A DNA stretch of 64,000 nucleotides from Deltaproteobacteria bacterium (lineage in GTDB: Bacteria; Myxococcota; Kuafuiibacteriia; Kuafuiibacteriales; Kuafuiibacteriaceae): the NCBI GenBank assembly GCA_016703535.1, contig JADJBV010000002.1, positions 2,170,001-2,234,000 on the forward strand. The letters are read 5' to 3'. The notes below the pieces were generated by a model. It did no database searches, was not told where the DNA came from, and saw only the letters and a program-made list of their open reading frames with translations. Shown here piece by piece: positions 41,707-50,952 of the stretch. The position numbers and the translations under genes were made by a program. Position 1 is the stretch's first letter. Every line of letters starts with the position of its first letter.

Positions 41707-42090
41707 ATGAACAAGTCAGAGCTCGTGGAAAAGCTGGCCGAACGCGCGAAGATCACCAAGAAGCGCGCGGAATTGGTCGTGAATTTGGTGTTCGACCAAA
41801 TGGCCCAGGCGCTGAAGCGGGGGGAGCGGATCGAGATCCGCGGCTTCGGCAGCTTCACCAGCAAGGCCTATGAGGCCTACACCGGTCGTAACCCGCGGAC
41901 GGGAGAAACCATCCACGTACCCGCCAAGCGCTTGCCATTCTTCAAGGTTGGCAAGGAGCTGAAGGAACGGGTCGACTATCCGCAGGTGGCGCGAACGAAC
42001 GGGGCCGGTGGGGCCCCGATCGATGGCGACGACGACGATGACGACGATCTCGGAGACGAGGATGAAGACGGAGACGACACCGCAGATTGA
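41707..42090 (+). CDS. IHF/HU-family DNA-binding protein with acidic tail
   Basis: 127 aa. Residues 1-92 are a standard HU/IHF fold (MNKSELVEKLAERAKITKKR, IEIRGFGSFTSKAYEAYTGRNPRTGE, VPAKRLPFFKVGKELKERV). The GRNPRTGE beta arm is that which inserts into the DNA minor groove, and the overall form is closest to IHF alpha/beta subunits. The extra 30-residue C-terminus is almost all Asp/Glu, which is unusual and may tune DNA binding. Its 3' end overlaps the mnmA start by about 29 nt in another frame. Confidence 0.92.
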   Translation: MNKSELVEKLAERAKITKKRAELVVNLVFDQMAQALKRGERIEIRGFGSFTSKAYEAYTGRNPRTGETIHVPAKRLPFFKVGKELKERVDYPQVARTNGAGGAPIDGDDDDDDDLGDEDEDGDDTAD

Positions 42091-43249
42091 ACCCCGGGTG
42101 GGTGGTGCTGCGCGGTCTCCTTCTCTCCCTCTCGCGTCCGACATCGAGGCTCAGCTCGTGGCCCTCAAGGGTCGTCGAGTGGCGGTGGCGTTGTCGGGTG
42201 GCGTCGACTCGGCGGTGGCGGCCTTGCTCCTCGCCCGGGCCGGCGCCTCGCCGATCGGCTTGGCGTTGCGCCTCCACGATCCCGAGCCCGACAACCCCTT
42301 GGCGCCCCGGGCCTGTTGTACGCCCGATGATCTCCAAGACGCTCGTCGGGTCGCCGAGGCCCTCGGCATTCCGTTTTACGTGCTCGACGCTCGGGAGGCC
42401 TTCAGCAGCGAGGTGGTCCAGCCCTTCGTCGACGCCTACCTGGCCGGCAAGACCCCCAACCCCTGTGTCGGCTGCAACAGCTTCGTGAAGCTCGATCGCC
42501 TGGACGCTCGGGCCCGGGCCTTGGGCTGCGTCGCCCTCGCGACCGGCCACTACGCTCGCTTGGCCCACGATCCGAACGGCGCGCCCCACCTCTACGCCGG
42601 CGCCGATGTCGAGAAGGATCAGTCCTACTTTTTGTTCGGCGTCGAGTCCGGGATCTTGTCGCGGCTGGTGTTCCCGTTGGGGGCGATGACCAAACCCCAG
42701 GTGCGGGAGATGGCCCTCGCTTCGGGCCTGCCGGTGGCCCACAAGCTCGACAGCCAAGAAGTGTGTTTTGTCGGAGGTGCAGGCGCGGGCGACTTCGTGC
42801 GGCGCCGGGCCGAGGCTCGGGGTGATCATCGGGGCAAGATCTTGGATCCCGAAGGTCGCGTTTTGGGCGAACACGACGGCGTCATGGGCTACACCGTTGG
42901 GCAACGGAAGGGGTTGGGCGTCTCGGCGGCCCACCCGCTCCACGTCTTGTCGATCGACGCCGAAGACAAGTCGATCACCGTGGGCGCGGCCGAGCTCTTG
43001 CTGCGCCGGGGCTTGCGCGCGTCGAAGGCCGCCTGGCCCGCCGGGGTGCCGAGGGGCCCGATCGTCGCCGAAGCTCGCATCCGTTATCGGGGCCGACCGT
43101 CCCGGGCCACCATCACGCCCCTCGCCGGCGATCGGGTCGAGGTCCACTTCGAGCAGCCGATGCGGGCCATCGCGCCCGGGCAAGCGGTGGTGTTCAGCGA
43201 TGGACCCGAAATTTTGGGCGGCGCCTTCATCGACGAGGCCCTCGCTTGA
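42062..43249 (+). CDS. mnmA: tRNA-specific 2-thiouridylase
   Basis: 395 aa. ATG 42062 is preferred because GGAG lies 6 nt upstream; ATGs at 42008, 42023 and 42038 are also in frame. It thiolates U34 of tRNA-Lys, Glu and Gln using ATP and a sulfur relay. Motifs: PP-loop VALSGGVDSAVAALL, nucleophile Cys in NPCVGCNSFVK, catalytic Cys in DSQEVCFVG, and GHYARL, KDQSYFLF. The C-terminal beta-barrel domain is complete. It overlaps the IHF-like gene upstream and rnc downstream, so the three are likely co-expressed. Confidence 0.93.
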   Translation: MKTETTPQIEPRVGGAARSPSLPLASDIEAQLVALKGRRVAVALSGGVDSAVAALLLARAGASPIGLALRLHDPEPDNPLAPRACCTPDDLQDARRVAEALGIPFYVLDAREAFSSEVVQPFVDAYLAGKTPNPCVGCNSFVKLDRLDARARALGCVALATGHYARLAHDPNGAPHLYAGADVEKDQSYFLFGVESGILSRLVFPLGAMTKPQVREMALASGLPVAHKLDSQEVCFVGGAGAGDFVRRRAEARGDHRGKILDPEGRVLGEHDGVMGYTVGQRKGLGVSAAHPLHVLSIDAEDKSITVGAAELLLRRGLRASKAAWPAGVPRGPIVAEARIRYRGRPSRATITPLAGDRVEVHFEQPMRAIAPGQAVVFSDGPEILGGAFIDEALA

Positions 43250-44025
43250 GTGATCCGATCGAAGAGGCGCCGCCGCCGCCGATCGCCGATCCGGTCGGCC
43301 GCTTGGAGGAGCGCCTGGGGCATCACTTCGCCGATGCGCGCCTGCTCCACGAGGCCTTGACCCACCGCTCCTACGTCAACGAGTGCACCGAACCGACGGT
43401 GAAGGACAACGAACGGCTGGAGTTCTTGGGCGACGCGGTGATCGACCTGGTGGTGTCCGAGGCCCTGATGGCCCGATATCCCTCGGCCAGGGAGGGGCGC
43501 TTATCCAAGGTCCGGGCCTCTTTGGTCAGCGAGCCGGGTTTGGCCAAGTTGGCCGAACAGATCGGGCTCGGCGAGTCGCTGCGGCTGGGCCGGGGGGAAG
43601 AGCTCTCGGGCGGCCGGGCCAAGGCCTCCATCTTGAGCGACGCCTTCGAGGCCCTGATCGCCGCCCTCTATTTGGACGCGGGCATGGCCAAGGTCGCCCA
43701 GGTGCTCCTGCCCCGGCTGGCGTTGCCGGACGACGACGACTTGGATCGGGCCGATCCCAAGACCGACCTGCAGCAGCGGATCCAGGCCGAGCGACACCTC
43801 ACCCCCACCTATCGGCTGGTCGGGGAGCGGGGCCCGGACCACGACAAGTCCTTCGTGGTGGAGATCTTGGTCGGGGGTGAAGTCCTCTCTACCGGCAGCG
43901 GGCGCACCAAAAAAGAGGCGGAACAGCAGGCCGCCGCCCGGGTCCTGGCCGACCTGGATCAGCCGCGGCCGGCGCCCGTGGTGCCCGATCCGCCCCCCAC
44001 CGAGCCGGGTCCAGCCTCCGCTTGA
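43246..44025 (+). CDS. rnc: Ribonuclease III
   Basis: 259 aa from a TTG start that overlaps the mnmA stop (TTGA). It cleaves double-stranded RNA in rRNA processing and mRNA decay. The N-terminal RNase III domain carries the signature NERLEFLGDAVIDLVVSEAL and the second acidic site SDAFEALIAALYLDAG. Residues about 165-242 are the dsRNA-binding domain (DLQQRIQAERHLTPTYRL, GSGRTKKEAEQQAAARVL). The N-terminus (EEAPPPPIADP) and the C-terminus are Pro-rich extensions. It starts the rnc - cyclophilin - era - der run. Confidence 0.95.
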   Translation: MSDPIEEAPPPPIADPVGRLEERLGHHFADARLLHEALTHRSYVNECTEPTVKDNERLEFLGDAVIDLVVSEALMARYPSAREGRLSKVRASLVSEPGLAKLAEQIGLGESLRLGRGEELSGGRAKASILSDAFEALIAALYLDAGMAKVAQVLLPRLALPDDDDLDRADPKTDLQQRIQAERHLTPTYRLVGERGPDHDKSFVVEILVGGEVLSTGSGRTKKEAEQQAAARVLADLDQPRPAPVVPDPPPTEPGPASA

Positions 44026-44061
44026 CCCTCGGGGCCGGCTGGGATTCCTTCCGCCCTCGTC

Positions 44062-44709
<648 letters not shown>

Positions 44710-44711
44710 AC

Positions 44712-45959
44712 ATGCCGCCGCCTCGTGCCCGCCGCCGCGGCTCTGCCGCACCCAAGAAGCCTGGACGCACCTACGGACCGCCCAAAAAAGGGGAGGCCAG
44801 AAAAGGCGACCCCAAGAAGGGTGGAGCCAAAAAGTTCCTGGGCCCCAAAAAAGGCCCTCAAAAGCGGGATTCCCGGAGCGACGAGCCGGATCGGGTCGCC
44901 CCCAAGCGGCGGAGTCGGCCAGCGCCACGTCCCCAGCTCCAGCCGATCACGCCCGAAGATCGGGAGCGGAAGCCCGGCGAAGGTTTTGTGCGGCGGGCCG
45001 TGGAGCCGACCATCGGCGACGGCTCAACCTTTCGGTCGGGCTACGTGGCCTTGGTGGGGCGGCCCAACGCTGGCAAGTCCACCCTGCTGAACGCCTTGCT
45101 GGGCCAGAAGCTGGCGGCGACCACCCACAAGCCCCAGACCACTCGCAAGAACTTGCTCGGCGTGTTGCACCCGCCGGGCGCGCAGCTGTTGCTCCTCGAC
45201 ACGCCCGGCTACCACAAGGCTCAGGGGCCGCTGAACCGCTTTATGGTGGCTCAGGCCGAGACCGCCATCGGTGACGCCGACGTGGTGGCGCTGGTGGTCG
45301 AGGCCCGGGAAGACTCGACCATCACCCCGGGCAACGATCTGTTGGTGGAGGCCTTGGCCAAGGCCAAGAAGAAGGTGGTCCTGCTCCTCAACAAGATCGA
45401 CCTGGTGAAGAAGAAGCAGAGCCTCATTCACCAGCTCGGATCCTATCGAGAGCGGCTGGGTGAACACCTGGTGGCGGCGGTGCCGATCTCGGCCCGGAAG
45501 CGCCAAGGCCTGACCGAAGCGGTCGAAGAGATCGCTCGGGCCTTGCCCGAAGGTCCCAAGTACTTCGACGACGATCAGCTGACCGACGCCAGCGAACGTT
45601 CGGTGGTCAGCGAGTTCATCCGCGAGAAGGTGATGTTGGCGACCCGGGCCGAGTTGCCTTACGCGGTGGCGGTCAGCATCGACGCCTTCACCGATCAGCG
45701 GCCCCAGCTGGTGCGCCTGATGGCGACCCTGCACGTCGAGCGCGAGTCCCAAAAGGGTATCGTCATCGGCAAGGGCGGCGAGACCTTGAAGCGGATCGGC
45801 TTTTCGGCCCGCAAGGACATCGAGTTCTTCTTGGGGACCAAGGTGTTCCTGGAGCTGCACGTGCGGGTGACCAGCGCTTGGTCGACCAGCCGACGGGCCT
45901 TGGCCGAGCTCGGTTATGGCGCCGATGAAGGTGGGGAGCTTCGGCTCGAGGAGGAGTGA
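44712..45959 (+). CDS. era: GTPase Era with basic N-terminal extension
   Basis: 415 aa; usual Era is about 300. Residues about 1-105 are Lys/Arg/Pro-rich (PKKGEARKGDPKKGGAKKF) with no fold, absent in most Era. Residues about 110-275 are the GTPase: G1 GRPNAGKS, G2 region TTRKN, G3 DTPG, G4 NKID, G5 ISARK. Residues about 310-400 are the KH domain with GIVIGKGGETLKRIG. Era binds the 16S rRNA 3' end during 30S assembly. The extension could add RNA contacts, or a later start could be used; no good alternative start is seen just before the G domain. Confidence 0.93.
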   Translation: MPPPRARRRGSAAPKKPGRTYGPPKKGEARKGDPKKGGAKKFLGPKKGPQKRDSRSDEPDRVAPKRRSRPAPRPQLQPITPEDRERKPGEGFVRRAVEPTIGDGSTFRSGYVALVGRPNAGKSTLLNALLGQKLAATTHKPQTTRKNLLGVLHPPGAQLLLLDTPGYHKAQGPLNRFMVAQAETAIGDADVVALVVEAREDSTITPGNDLLVEALAKAKKKVVLLLNKIDLVKKKQSLIHQLGSYRERLGEHLVAAVPISARKRQGLTEAVEEIARALPEGPKYFDDDQLTDASERSVVSEFIREKVMLATRAELPYAVAVSIDAFTDQRPQLVRLMATLHVERESQKGIVIGKGGETLKRIGFSARKDIEFFLGTKVFLELHVRVTSAWSTSRRALAELGYGADEGGELRLEEE

Positions 45960-47497
45960 TGTTGGGGCACAAACCGATCGTGGCGATCGTCGGCCGACCC
46001 AACGTCGGCAAGTCGCGCCTCTTCAACCGCATCCTCAACCGGCAACGTTCGATCGTGGCCGACATGCCCGGCGTGACCCGGGATCGGATCTACGCCGACG
46101 CCTCACTGTCAGGCGAACGGTCCGATGTCGACGTGGTGTTGGTCGACACCGGCGGCTTTGATCCCCACTCCAGCGATCCGATCATGCGGCGGGTGGTCGA
46201 GCAGACCCAGCTGGCCATCGACGAGGCCGACGTCGTGTTGTTCTTGGCCGACGGCCGGGCCGGCGTGATGCCTGAAGACCACGACATCGCCCAGATGTTG
46301 CGTAAGGGCGCCAAAAAGGTGGTCCTGGCGGTCAACAAGCTGGACGGCCCTGCTCAAGACGAGCTGCTCGGCGACTTTTATGCCCTCGGCATCAAGGACC
46401 TGATCCCGGTCAGCGGCGCCCACGGGCGCAACGTCGGTGAGATGGAAGAGATGTTGGTCGGCTTTTTGCCGGCCCGGGCCGAGGACGACGTCTCGGCCCT
46501 CGAAGAGGTCCCCGAGGCCGGCGAAGATCCCAGCGAAACCAACCAGCCCATCCGGGTGGCGGTGATCGGCCGCCCCAACGCGGGCAAGTCGTCGTTGATC
46601 AACCGCCTGCTCGGCGAAGATCGCCACCTGGTCTCGGACGTGGCTGGTACCACCGTCGATTCGGTCGACTCGTTGATCGAGTTCCAGGGCCAGCCGATGT
46701 TGTTCATCGACACCGCGGGCATCCGGCGCAAACGGTCGATCGCGCTGCGGCTCGAACGTTACAGCGTGATCGCTGCCTTGAAGGGGTTGGAGCGTTCCGA
46801 CGTGGCGCTTCTGCTGCTCGACGCCACCGAGCCGATCTCCGCCCAAGACGCCAAGGTCTCGGCCTTCGCGTACGAGCGGGGCAAAGCGGTGATCTTGGTG
46901 GTGTCCAAGTGGGATCGGGTGCCCGGCGAAAGTCAGCGGGCCCGCTTCACCCAGACCCTCCAGCGCGAGCTCCCCCACTTGGCCTATGCGCCGGTGGTCT
47001 ACACCAGCGCCCACACCGGCTTCGGCCTCGATCGCCTCTTGCCCAAGATCCTAGAGGTCCAGAGCGAATATTGCCGCCGGGTCACCACCGGAAAGCTCAA
47101 CCAGTTTGCCGGCCGTCTCATGAAGGATCAGCCGCCGCCTTCCCGCAAAGGCAAACACGGCAAGATCTACTACATCACCCAGATCGACGTGCGGCCGCCC
47201 CGGTTTTTGGTCTCCGTCAACAACCCCGATCTGTTTCACTTTAGCTATCGCCGCTTTTTGGTGAACGCGATCCGGGAAGAGTACGGCTTCGGCGGTGTTC
47301 CCCTCTTGGTCGGCTACCGGTCCCACAAAGACGAAGATCGGGCCGCCCCCAAACGCGACGCAACCAGCAACGATCCCAAGAAGTTGGCCACCGCCATCAA
47401 GCGGGCCCGAAAGGCCGGCAAGGCGCCACCGCCCCCACCCAAGCAAAAGGGGCGCTCCGAAAAGACCGGCGGCAAGACCACCAAACGTTCCCGCTGA
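45959..47497 (+). CDS. der: GTPase Der
   Basis: 512 aa from ATG 45959 (a GTG at 45956 is also in frame); AGGAG lies upstream inside the era end. Two tandem GTPase domains: G1 GRPNVGKS and GRPNAGKS, G3 DTGG and DTAG, G4 NKLD and SKWD. A C-terminal KH-like domain carries FLVSVNNPDLFHFSYRRFL and a GYGFGG-like turn (YGFGGVPLL). Der is essential for 50S ribosome assembly. The last about 55 residues are a basic, Lys/Pro-rich tail (PKQKGRSEKTGGKTTKRSR). It overlaps era. Confidence 0.95.
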   Translation: MLGHKPIVAIVGRPNVGKSRLFNRILNRQRSIVADMPGVTRDRIYADASLSGERSDVDVVLVDTGGFDPHSSDPIMRRVVEQTQLAIDEADVVLFLADGRAGVMPEDHDIAQMLRKGAKKVVLAVNKLDGPAQDELLGDFYALGIKDLIPVSGAHGRNVGEMEEMLVGFLPARAEDDVSALEEVPEAGEDPSETNQPIRVAVIGRPNAGKSSLINRLLGEDRHLVSDVAGTTVDSVDSLIEFQGQPMLFIDTAGIRRKRSIALRLERYSVIAALKGLERSDVALLLLDATEPISAQDAKVSAFAYERGKAVILVVSKWDRVPGESQRARFTQTLQRELPHLAYAPVVYTSAHTGFGLDRLLPKILEVQSEYCRRVTTGKLNQFAGRLMKDQPPPSRKGKHGKIYYITQIDVRPPRFLVSVNNPDLFHFSYRRFLVNAIREEYGFGGVPLLVGYRSHKDEDRAAPKRDATSNDPKKLATAIKRARKAGKAPPPPPKQKGRSEKTGGKTTKRSR

Positions 47498-47565
47498 GCC
47501 TTGGCCGGCGCTACCAAGATCGCCTCCGTCTCAATTCGCCCGACCCCTGGCCGAATGAGACCTAC

Positions 47566-48312
47566 GTGGTCAACCCCGCGCAGAAGCCACATCTGATGGC
47601 GCCGGACGACCACCGAGCGGTCACCGAAGCCGAACGGTTTTGGTCCAACCTAGCGACCCCCACCACCACCCCGGTTTTTGCGCTCGATCTGCCGCTCCAG
47701 CTGACCCTTCCCTACAAGACGATCACCGTGACCACCCAGGTCCGGCTCTTGGGCATGAAGGTCGACCGCTTTTTGCTCTGCGATCTGCCGTCCCACGAGG
47801 GCACCTCCCTCGGCACCACCGGGGCCTCTTGCACCGTCCGTTACCTGCTCCACGGCCGAGTGGTGGGTTTTGTGGCCCAGGTCCTGAAGGCCCAGTTTTC
47901 GCCCGAACCGCTGATGTTCCTCTCGTACCCGAAGGCGGTCAGCGAGGTCGTGTTGCGGCAGCAGGAGCGGGTCCGGGTGAACCTCGAGGCGGTGGGCCGC
48001 ATCTTCGGCAAGGCCGAACGCACCAACGGCGTCATCCGCGATCTCAGCGTGGGCGGTTGTGGCCTCTACTTGGACGATGAGACCAAGCTGGAGTTGGGCA
48101 CCGAAATGACCCTCTACATCAAGTTCCCTGGCGAAGAGAGCCTTCGGAAGGTGAAGGCCACCATCCGGGGCATCCGTCGCCAACGGAAGAGCAAGGGCGT
48201 GATCTTGGGCTTGTCCTTTGGCTTCGACGCCGAAGACCTGCCGGTGAAGAAGGAGATCGAGAACCTGGTGGCGGCCCGATCCGGGGTCGGCAGCGGCGAT
48301 CTGATCGTGTAG
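47566..48312 (+). CDS. PilZ-domain protein, YcgR-like
   Basis: 248 aa from GTG 47566, or 238 from ATG 47596; neither has a Shine-Dalgarno. The N-terminal half is a beta-rich YcgR-N/flagellar-brake-like domain (LTLPYKTITVTTQVRLLGM). The C-terminal half is PilZ: the c-di-GMP motif appears as RQQERVRVNLEA (with Arg residues) and NGVIRDLSVGGCGLYLDDE (D-x-S-x-x-G). It should bind c-di-GMP in the cytoplasm and affect motility or surface polysaccharide. There are no flagellar genes nearby. It lies 68 nt after der. Confidence 0.85.
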   Translation: MVNPAQKPHLMAPDDHRAVTEAERFWSNLATPTTTPVFALDLPLQLTLPYKTITVTTQVRLLGMKVDRFLLCDLPSHEGTSLGTTGASCTVRYLLHGRVVGFVAQVLKAQFSPEPLMFLSYPKAVSEVVLRQQERVRVNLEAVGRIFGKAERTNGVIRDLSVGGCGLYLDDETKLELGTEMTLYIKFPGEESLRKVKATIRGIRRQRKSKGVILGLSFGFDAEDLPVKKEIENLVAARSGVGSGDLIV

Positions 48313-48315
48313 CTT
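48310..48315 (+). promoter_or_regulatory. -10-like TAGCTT before DsbA-fold gene
   Basis: GTAGCTTCGG, ending 6 nt before the GTG at 48322. The TAG is also the stop codon of the PilZ gene. It matches the TAGC(A/T)TC pattern seen elsewhere. Confidence 0.3.
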
Positions 48316-48321
48316 CGGCCG

Positions 48322-49566
48322 GTGACCCGGCGCCTCCAATTTTGGTTCGACTTCTCTTGCCCCTACGCCTACCTGGCCTCGACCCAGGTGGAGGCCTTGG
48401 CGGCCCGGACCGGCGCCGCGCTGGATCCCCAGCCGATGTTGTTGGGCGGAGTCTTCCGGGCCCACGAGACCCCCCAGAAGTTGTTCGCCACTTTGGGGGC
48501 CGCCAAGGCCAAACACAACTCCGCTGACCTGGAGCGTTTTGCGGCCTTGTTCGGGGTGCGGCTGGAGATGCCCGGCGGTCACCCGCTGCGGACGGTCACC
48601 GCGCTGCGGGCCCTCTTGGTGGTCGGCGCGCCCTTCTTGCCCTTGGCGCACCGATTTTTCGCCGCCTATTGGGCCCGAGGGATCGATCTGTCGACCAAAG
48701 AGGGCGTGGCTCGGGTGTTGACCGAGGCCGGCCACGATCCCGGGCCGATCTTGGAGAAGGCCGAGTCCGCCGAGATCAAGGATGAGCTGCGGCGCCGCAC
48801 CGATGAAGCGATCGCCCTCGGGATCTTCGGCGCGCCGGCCTTTGTGGTCGACGAGCAACTCTACTTTGGCCAGGACCGGCTCGATCTGGTGGAGCGGGCC
48901 TTGGGCGGCGCGCCGTTGCCCTTGGCCGATCCGCCGGGACCGGTGTCGGCGCCGGTCGACGTGTGGTTCGACTACTCCAGCCCCTTTTCGTACTTCGGCT
49001 GGGCTCAGATCGATCGTTGCCTGCCCGGTGTCGCTCGCCCGAAGCCGATGTTGTTGGGCGCGGTGTTCAAGGAGGTGGGGCAGGTCAACGTGCCGCTCTT
49101 GGCCCAAAGCCCCGCCAAACAGCGCTACCTCGCCACCGACACCATCCGCCAAGCCGAAAAGGCGGGGGTGCCCTTCCGCTGGCCCAGCCGCTTCCCGATG
49201 AACACGGTGTTGGCCTTGCGCCTGACGATCGCCGCCGAAGCCCACCTGCGCCCCGAGGGCCGGCGCCTGATCACCCGGTTCTACCAGGCCTATTGGGCCG
49301 AGGATCGGGATCTCGCGGATCCGGCGGTGTTGGCCACGATCCTGACGGAGGAGGGCTACGACGCCGAACGGCTCTTGGCCGCCGCCCAGTCGACGGAGGT
49401 CAAGGAGACCCTGCGGTCGTTGACCGGGGAGGCGGTGGCCGCCGGCGTATTTGGCGCCCCGACCTTTGTGGTCCACCACCCGGGGCGTACGCCCTCCTTG
49501 TATTGGGGTTCGGATCGGATCGAGTTGGCGGCCTTGTCGTCGGCGGGTCTGGGGCGGGTTGATTGA
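48322..49566 (+). CDS. Tandem DsbA-fold (HCCA isomerase-like) protein
   Basis: 414 aa from GTG 48322. Two similar domains of about 200 residues each belong to the 2-hydroxychromene-2-carboxylate isomerase / GST-kappa family. The first starts LQFWFDFSCPYAYLAST and ends IFGAPAFVVDEQLYFGQDRL; the second starts VDVWFDYSSPFSYFGWA and ends VFGAPTFVV...YWGSDRI. The usual SPY active-site Ser is kept in the second domain but is Cys in the first. Family members isomerise aromatic substrates with glutathione. A fused pair is unusual; members normally are one domain. The substrate is unknown. Confidence 0.8.
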   Translation: MTRRLQFWFDFSCPYAYLASTQVEALAARTGAALDPQPMLLGGVFRAHETPQKLFATLGAAKAKHNSADLERFAALFGVRLEMPGGHPLRTVTALRALLVVGAPFLPLAHRFFAAYWARGIDLSTKEGVARVLTEAGHDPGPILEKAESAEIKDELRRRTDEAIALGIFGAPAFVVDEQLYFGQDRLDLVERALGGAPLPLADPPGPVSAPVDVWFDYSSPFSYFGWAQIDRCLPGVARPKPMLLGAVFKEVGQVNVPLLAQSPAKQRYLATDTIRQAEKAGVPFRWPSRFPMNTVLALRLTIAAEAHLRPEGRRLITRFYQAYWAEDRDLADPAVLATILTEEGYDAERLLAAAQSTEVKETLRSLTGEAVAAGVFGAPTFVVHHPGRTPSLYWGSDRIELAALSSAGLGRVD

Positions 49567-50612
49567 TGCGCGCCGGGTGGGGGCTCTTGTTGGCCCTTTG
49601 GGCCTGCGGCGACGAGGTCGAGCCCCCCGACGGCGGCGCCTTGGATTCGGGCCCGGCGGACACCGGACAGGTCCTCGACGTTGGACTCGACGCCGCCGTC
49701 TTCGATCAGGGCGCTGACGCGGGTCCGGCGGACCTCTCCTTCGCCGACGCGGCCCCTCCCGACGCCGACCCGGTGGATCTCGGGCCCATCGATCCCCTGG
49801 TGGGGCGAGGTACGGTGGAGTTGGTCGCCGAAGGCTTCACCTTCACCGAAGGTCCCCAGTGGATCGAGGCCGACGGCACGCTGCTCTTCAGCGACATCAA
49901 CGGCAACACCATCCACCGGCTCACGCCGCCGGCCGCGATCAGCCCCTACCGGATGCCCAGCAACAACTCCAACGGCTTGGCGATCGACGTCCAGGGCCGC
50001 TTGTTGGCCGCCGAACACGGGGCCCGTCGGGTGTCGGTGGCGACCTTGGGACAAGCCGAAGTGACCTTGGTCGAACGGTACCAGGGGCAACAACTCAACT
50101 CCCCCAACGACCTGGTGGTCCGCAGCGACGGCACCATCTACTTCACCGACCCACCCTACGGTTTGGGCAATCGGCAGCGGGAGGTTCCATTTAATGGAGT
50201 CTATCGAATAGATCCACTGGGCGCCCTGGAGGTCGAGTGGGAGGGACCCCTCTCCAGCCGGCCCAACGGCATCGCCCTTTCGCCCGACGAACAGGTGCTC
50301 TACGTGGCGGACACGGTGGGGTTGGTGCGGGCCTACGACGTCTTGGGGAGCGGCGCCTTGACCAACGAGCGGACCCTCGTGCCCAACATCAGCGGCCCGG
50401 ACGGGATGGCGGTGGACAGCGCCGGCAACCTCTACGTCACCGCGGGGACCGGGGTCGAGGTGTACGGGCCCGATGGCCACTCCTTTGGCGTGATCCCGGT
50501 GCCCCGCCAGCCCGCCAACTGCGCCTTTGGGGGCGCCGACCACCGGACCCTCTACATCACCGCCCGCCAGGGGCTCTACCGCGTCTCCCTCTCGATCCCT
50601 GGCTTACCGTAG
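49566..50612 (+). CDS. SMP-30/gluconolactonase-like lipoprotein
   Basis: 348 aa. ATG 49566 shares a base with the previous stop. A short lipoprotein signal (GLLLALWAC) leads to an Asp/Ala/Gly linker of about 60 residues and then a six-bladed propeller of SMP-30/gluconolactonase type: EGFTFTEGPQWIEADGTLLF, NSNGLAIDVQGRLLAAEHG, NSPNDLVVRSDGTIYFTDPP (metal Asn and Asp), SRPNGIALSPDEQVLYVAD and GPDGMAVDSAGNLYVT (metal Asp). It probably hydrolyses a lactone outside the cytoplasm. The substrate is not known. Confidence 0.87.
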   Translation: MRAGWGLLLALWACGDEVEPPDGGALDSGPADTGQVLDVGLDAAVFDQGADAGPADLSFADAAPPDADPVDLGPIDPLVGRGTVELVAEGFTFTEGPQWIEADGTLLFSDINGNTIHRLTPPAAISPYRMPSNNSNGLAIDVQGRLLAAEHGARRVSVATLGQAEVTLVERYQGQQLNSPNDLVVRSDGTIYFTDPPYGLGNRQREVPFNGVYRIDPLGALEVEWEGPLSSRPNGIALSPDEQVLYVADTVGLVRAYDVLGSGALTNERTLVPNISGPDGMAVDSAGNLYVTAGTGVEVYGPDGHSFGVIPVPRQPANCAFGGADHRTLYITARQGLYRVSLSIPGLP

Positions 50613-50628
50613 TGGTAGGGACTGAGGC

Positions 50629-50952
50629 GTGAGCCTCTCCGAAAAGAGCTGCGTGCCATGCCGCGGCGACGTCCCCCCTCTCCCGCCTTCGGAGGTTGAA
50701 GGGCTGCTGTTGGAGCTGCCGGCCTGGAGTTTGGTCGATGGGCACCTCTATCGACGCTTCGACTTTCCGGACTTCACCTCGGCCCTGGCGCTCCTCAACC
50801 AGGTCGCCGCCTTGGCCGAGGTCGAGGGCCACCACCCGGATCTCCTGCTGGCCTGGGGGCGCTTGGAGGTGACCATCTTCACCCACGCGATCAACGGGCT
50901 CACCGAAAGTGACTTCGTGTTGGCCGCCAAGATCGATCGCTTGAGGCGTTGA
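50629..50952 (+). CDS. Pterin-4a-carbinolamine dehydratase family protein
   Basis: 107 aa from a GTG start. The family pattern is clear: WSLVDGHLYRRFDFPDFTSA, the motif VEGHHPDLLLAWGRLEVTIF with the paired His, and THAINGLTESDFVLAAKID at the end. Family enzymes regenerate tetrahydropterin cofactors after aromatic hydroxylation or act as coactivators. No aromatic hydroxylase gene is in the window. Its TGA overlaps the miaE ATG. Confidence 0.9.
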   Translation: MSLSEKSCVPCRGDVPPLPPSEVEGLLLELPAWSLVDGHLYRRFDFPDFTSALALLNQVAALAEVEGHHPDLLLAWGRLEVTIFTHAINGLTESDFVLAAKIDRLRR

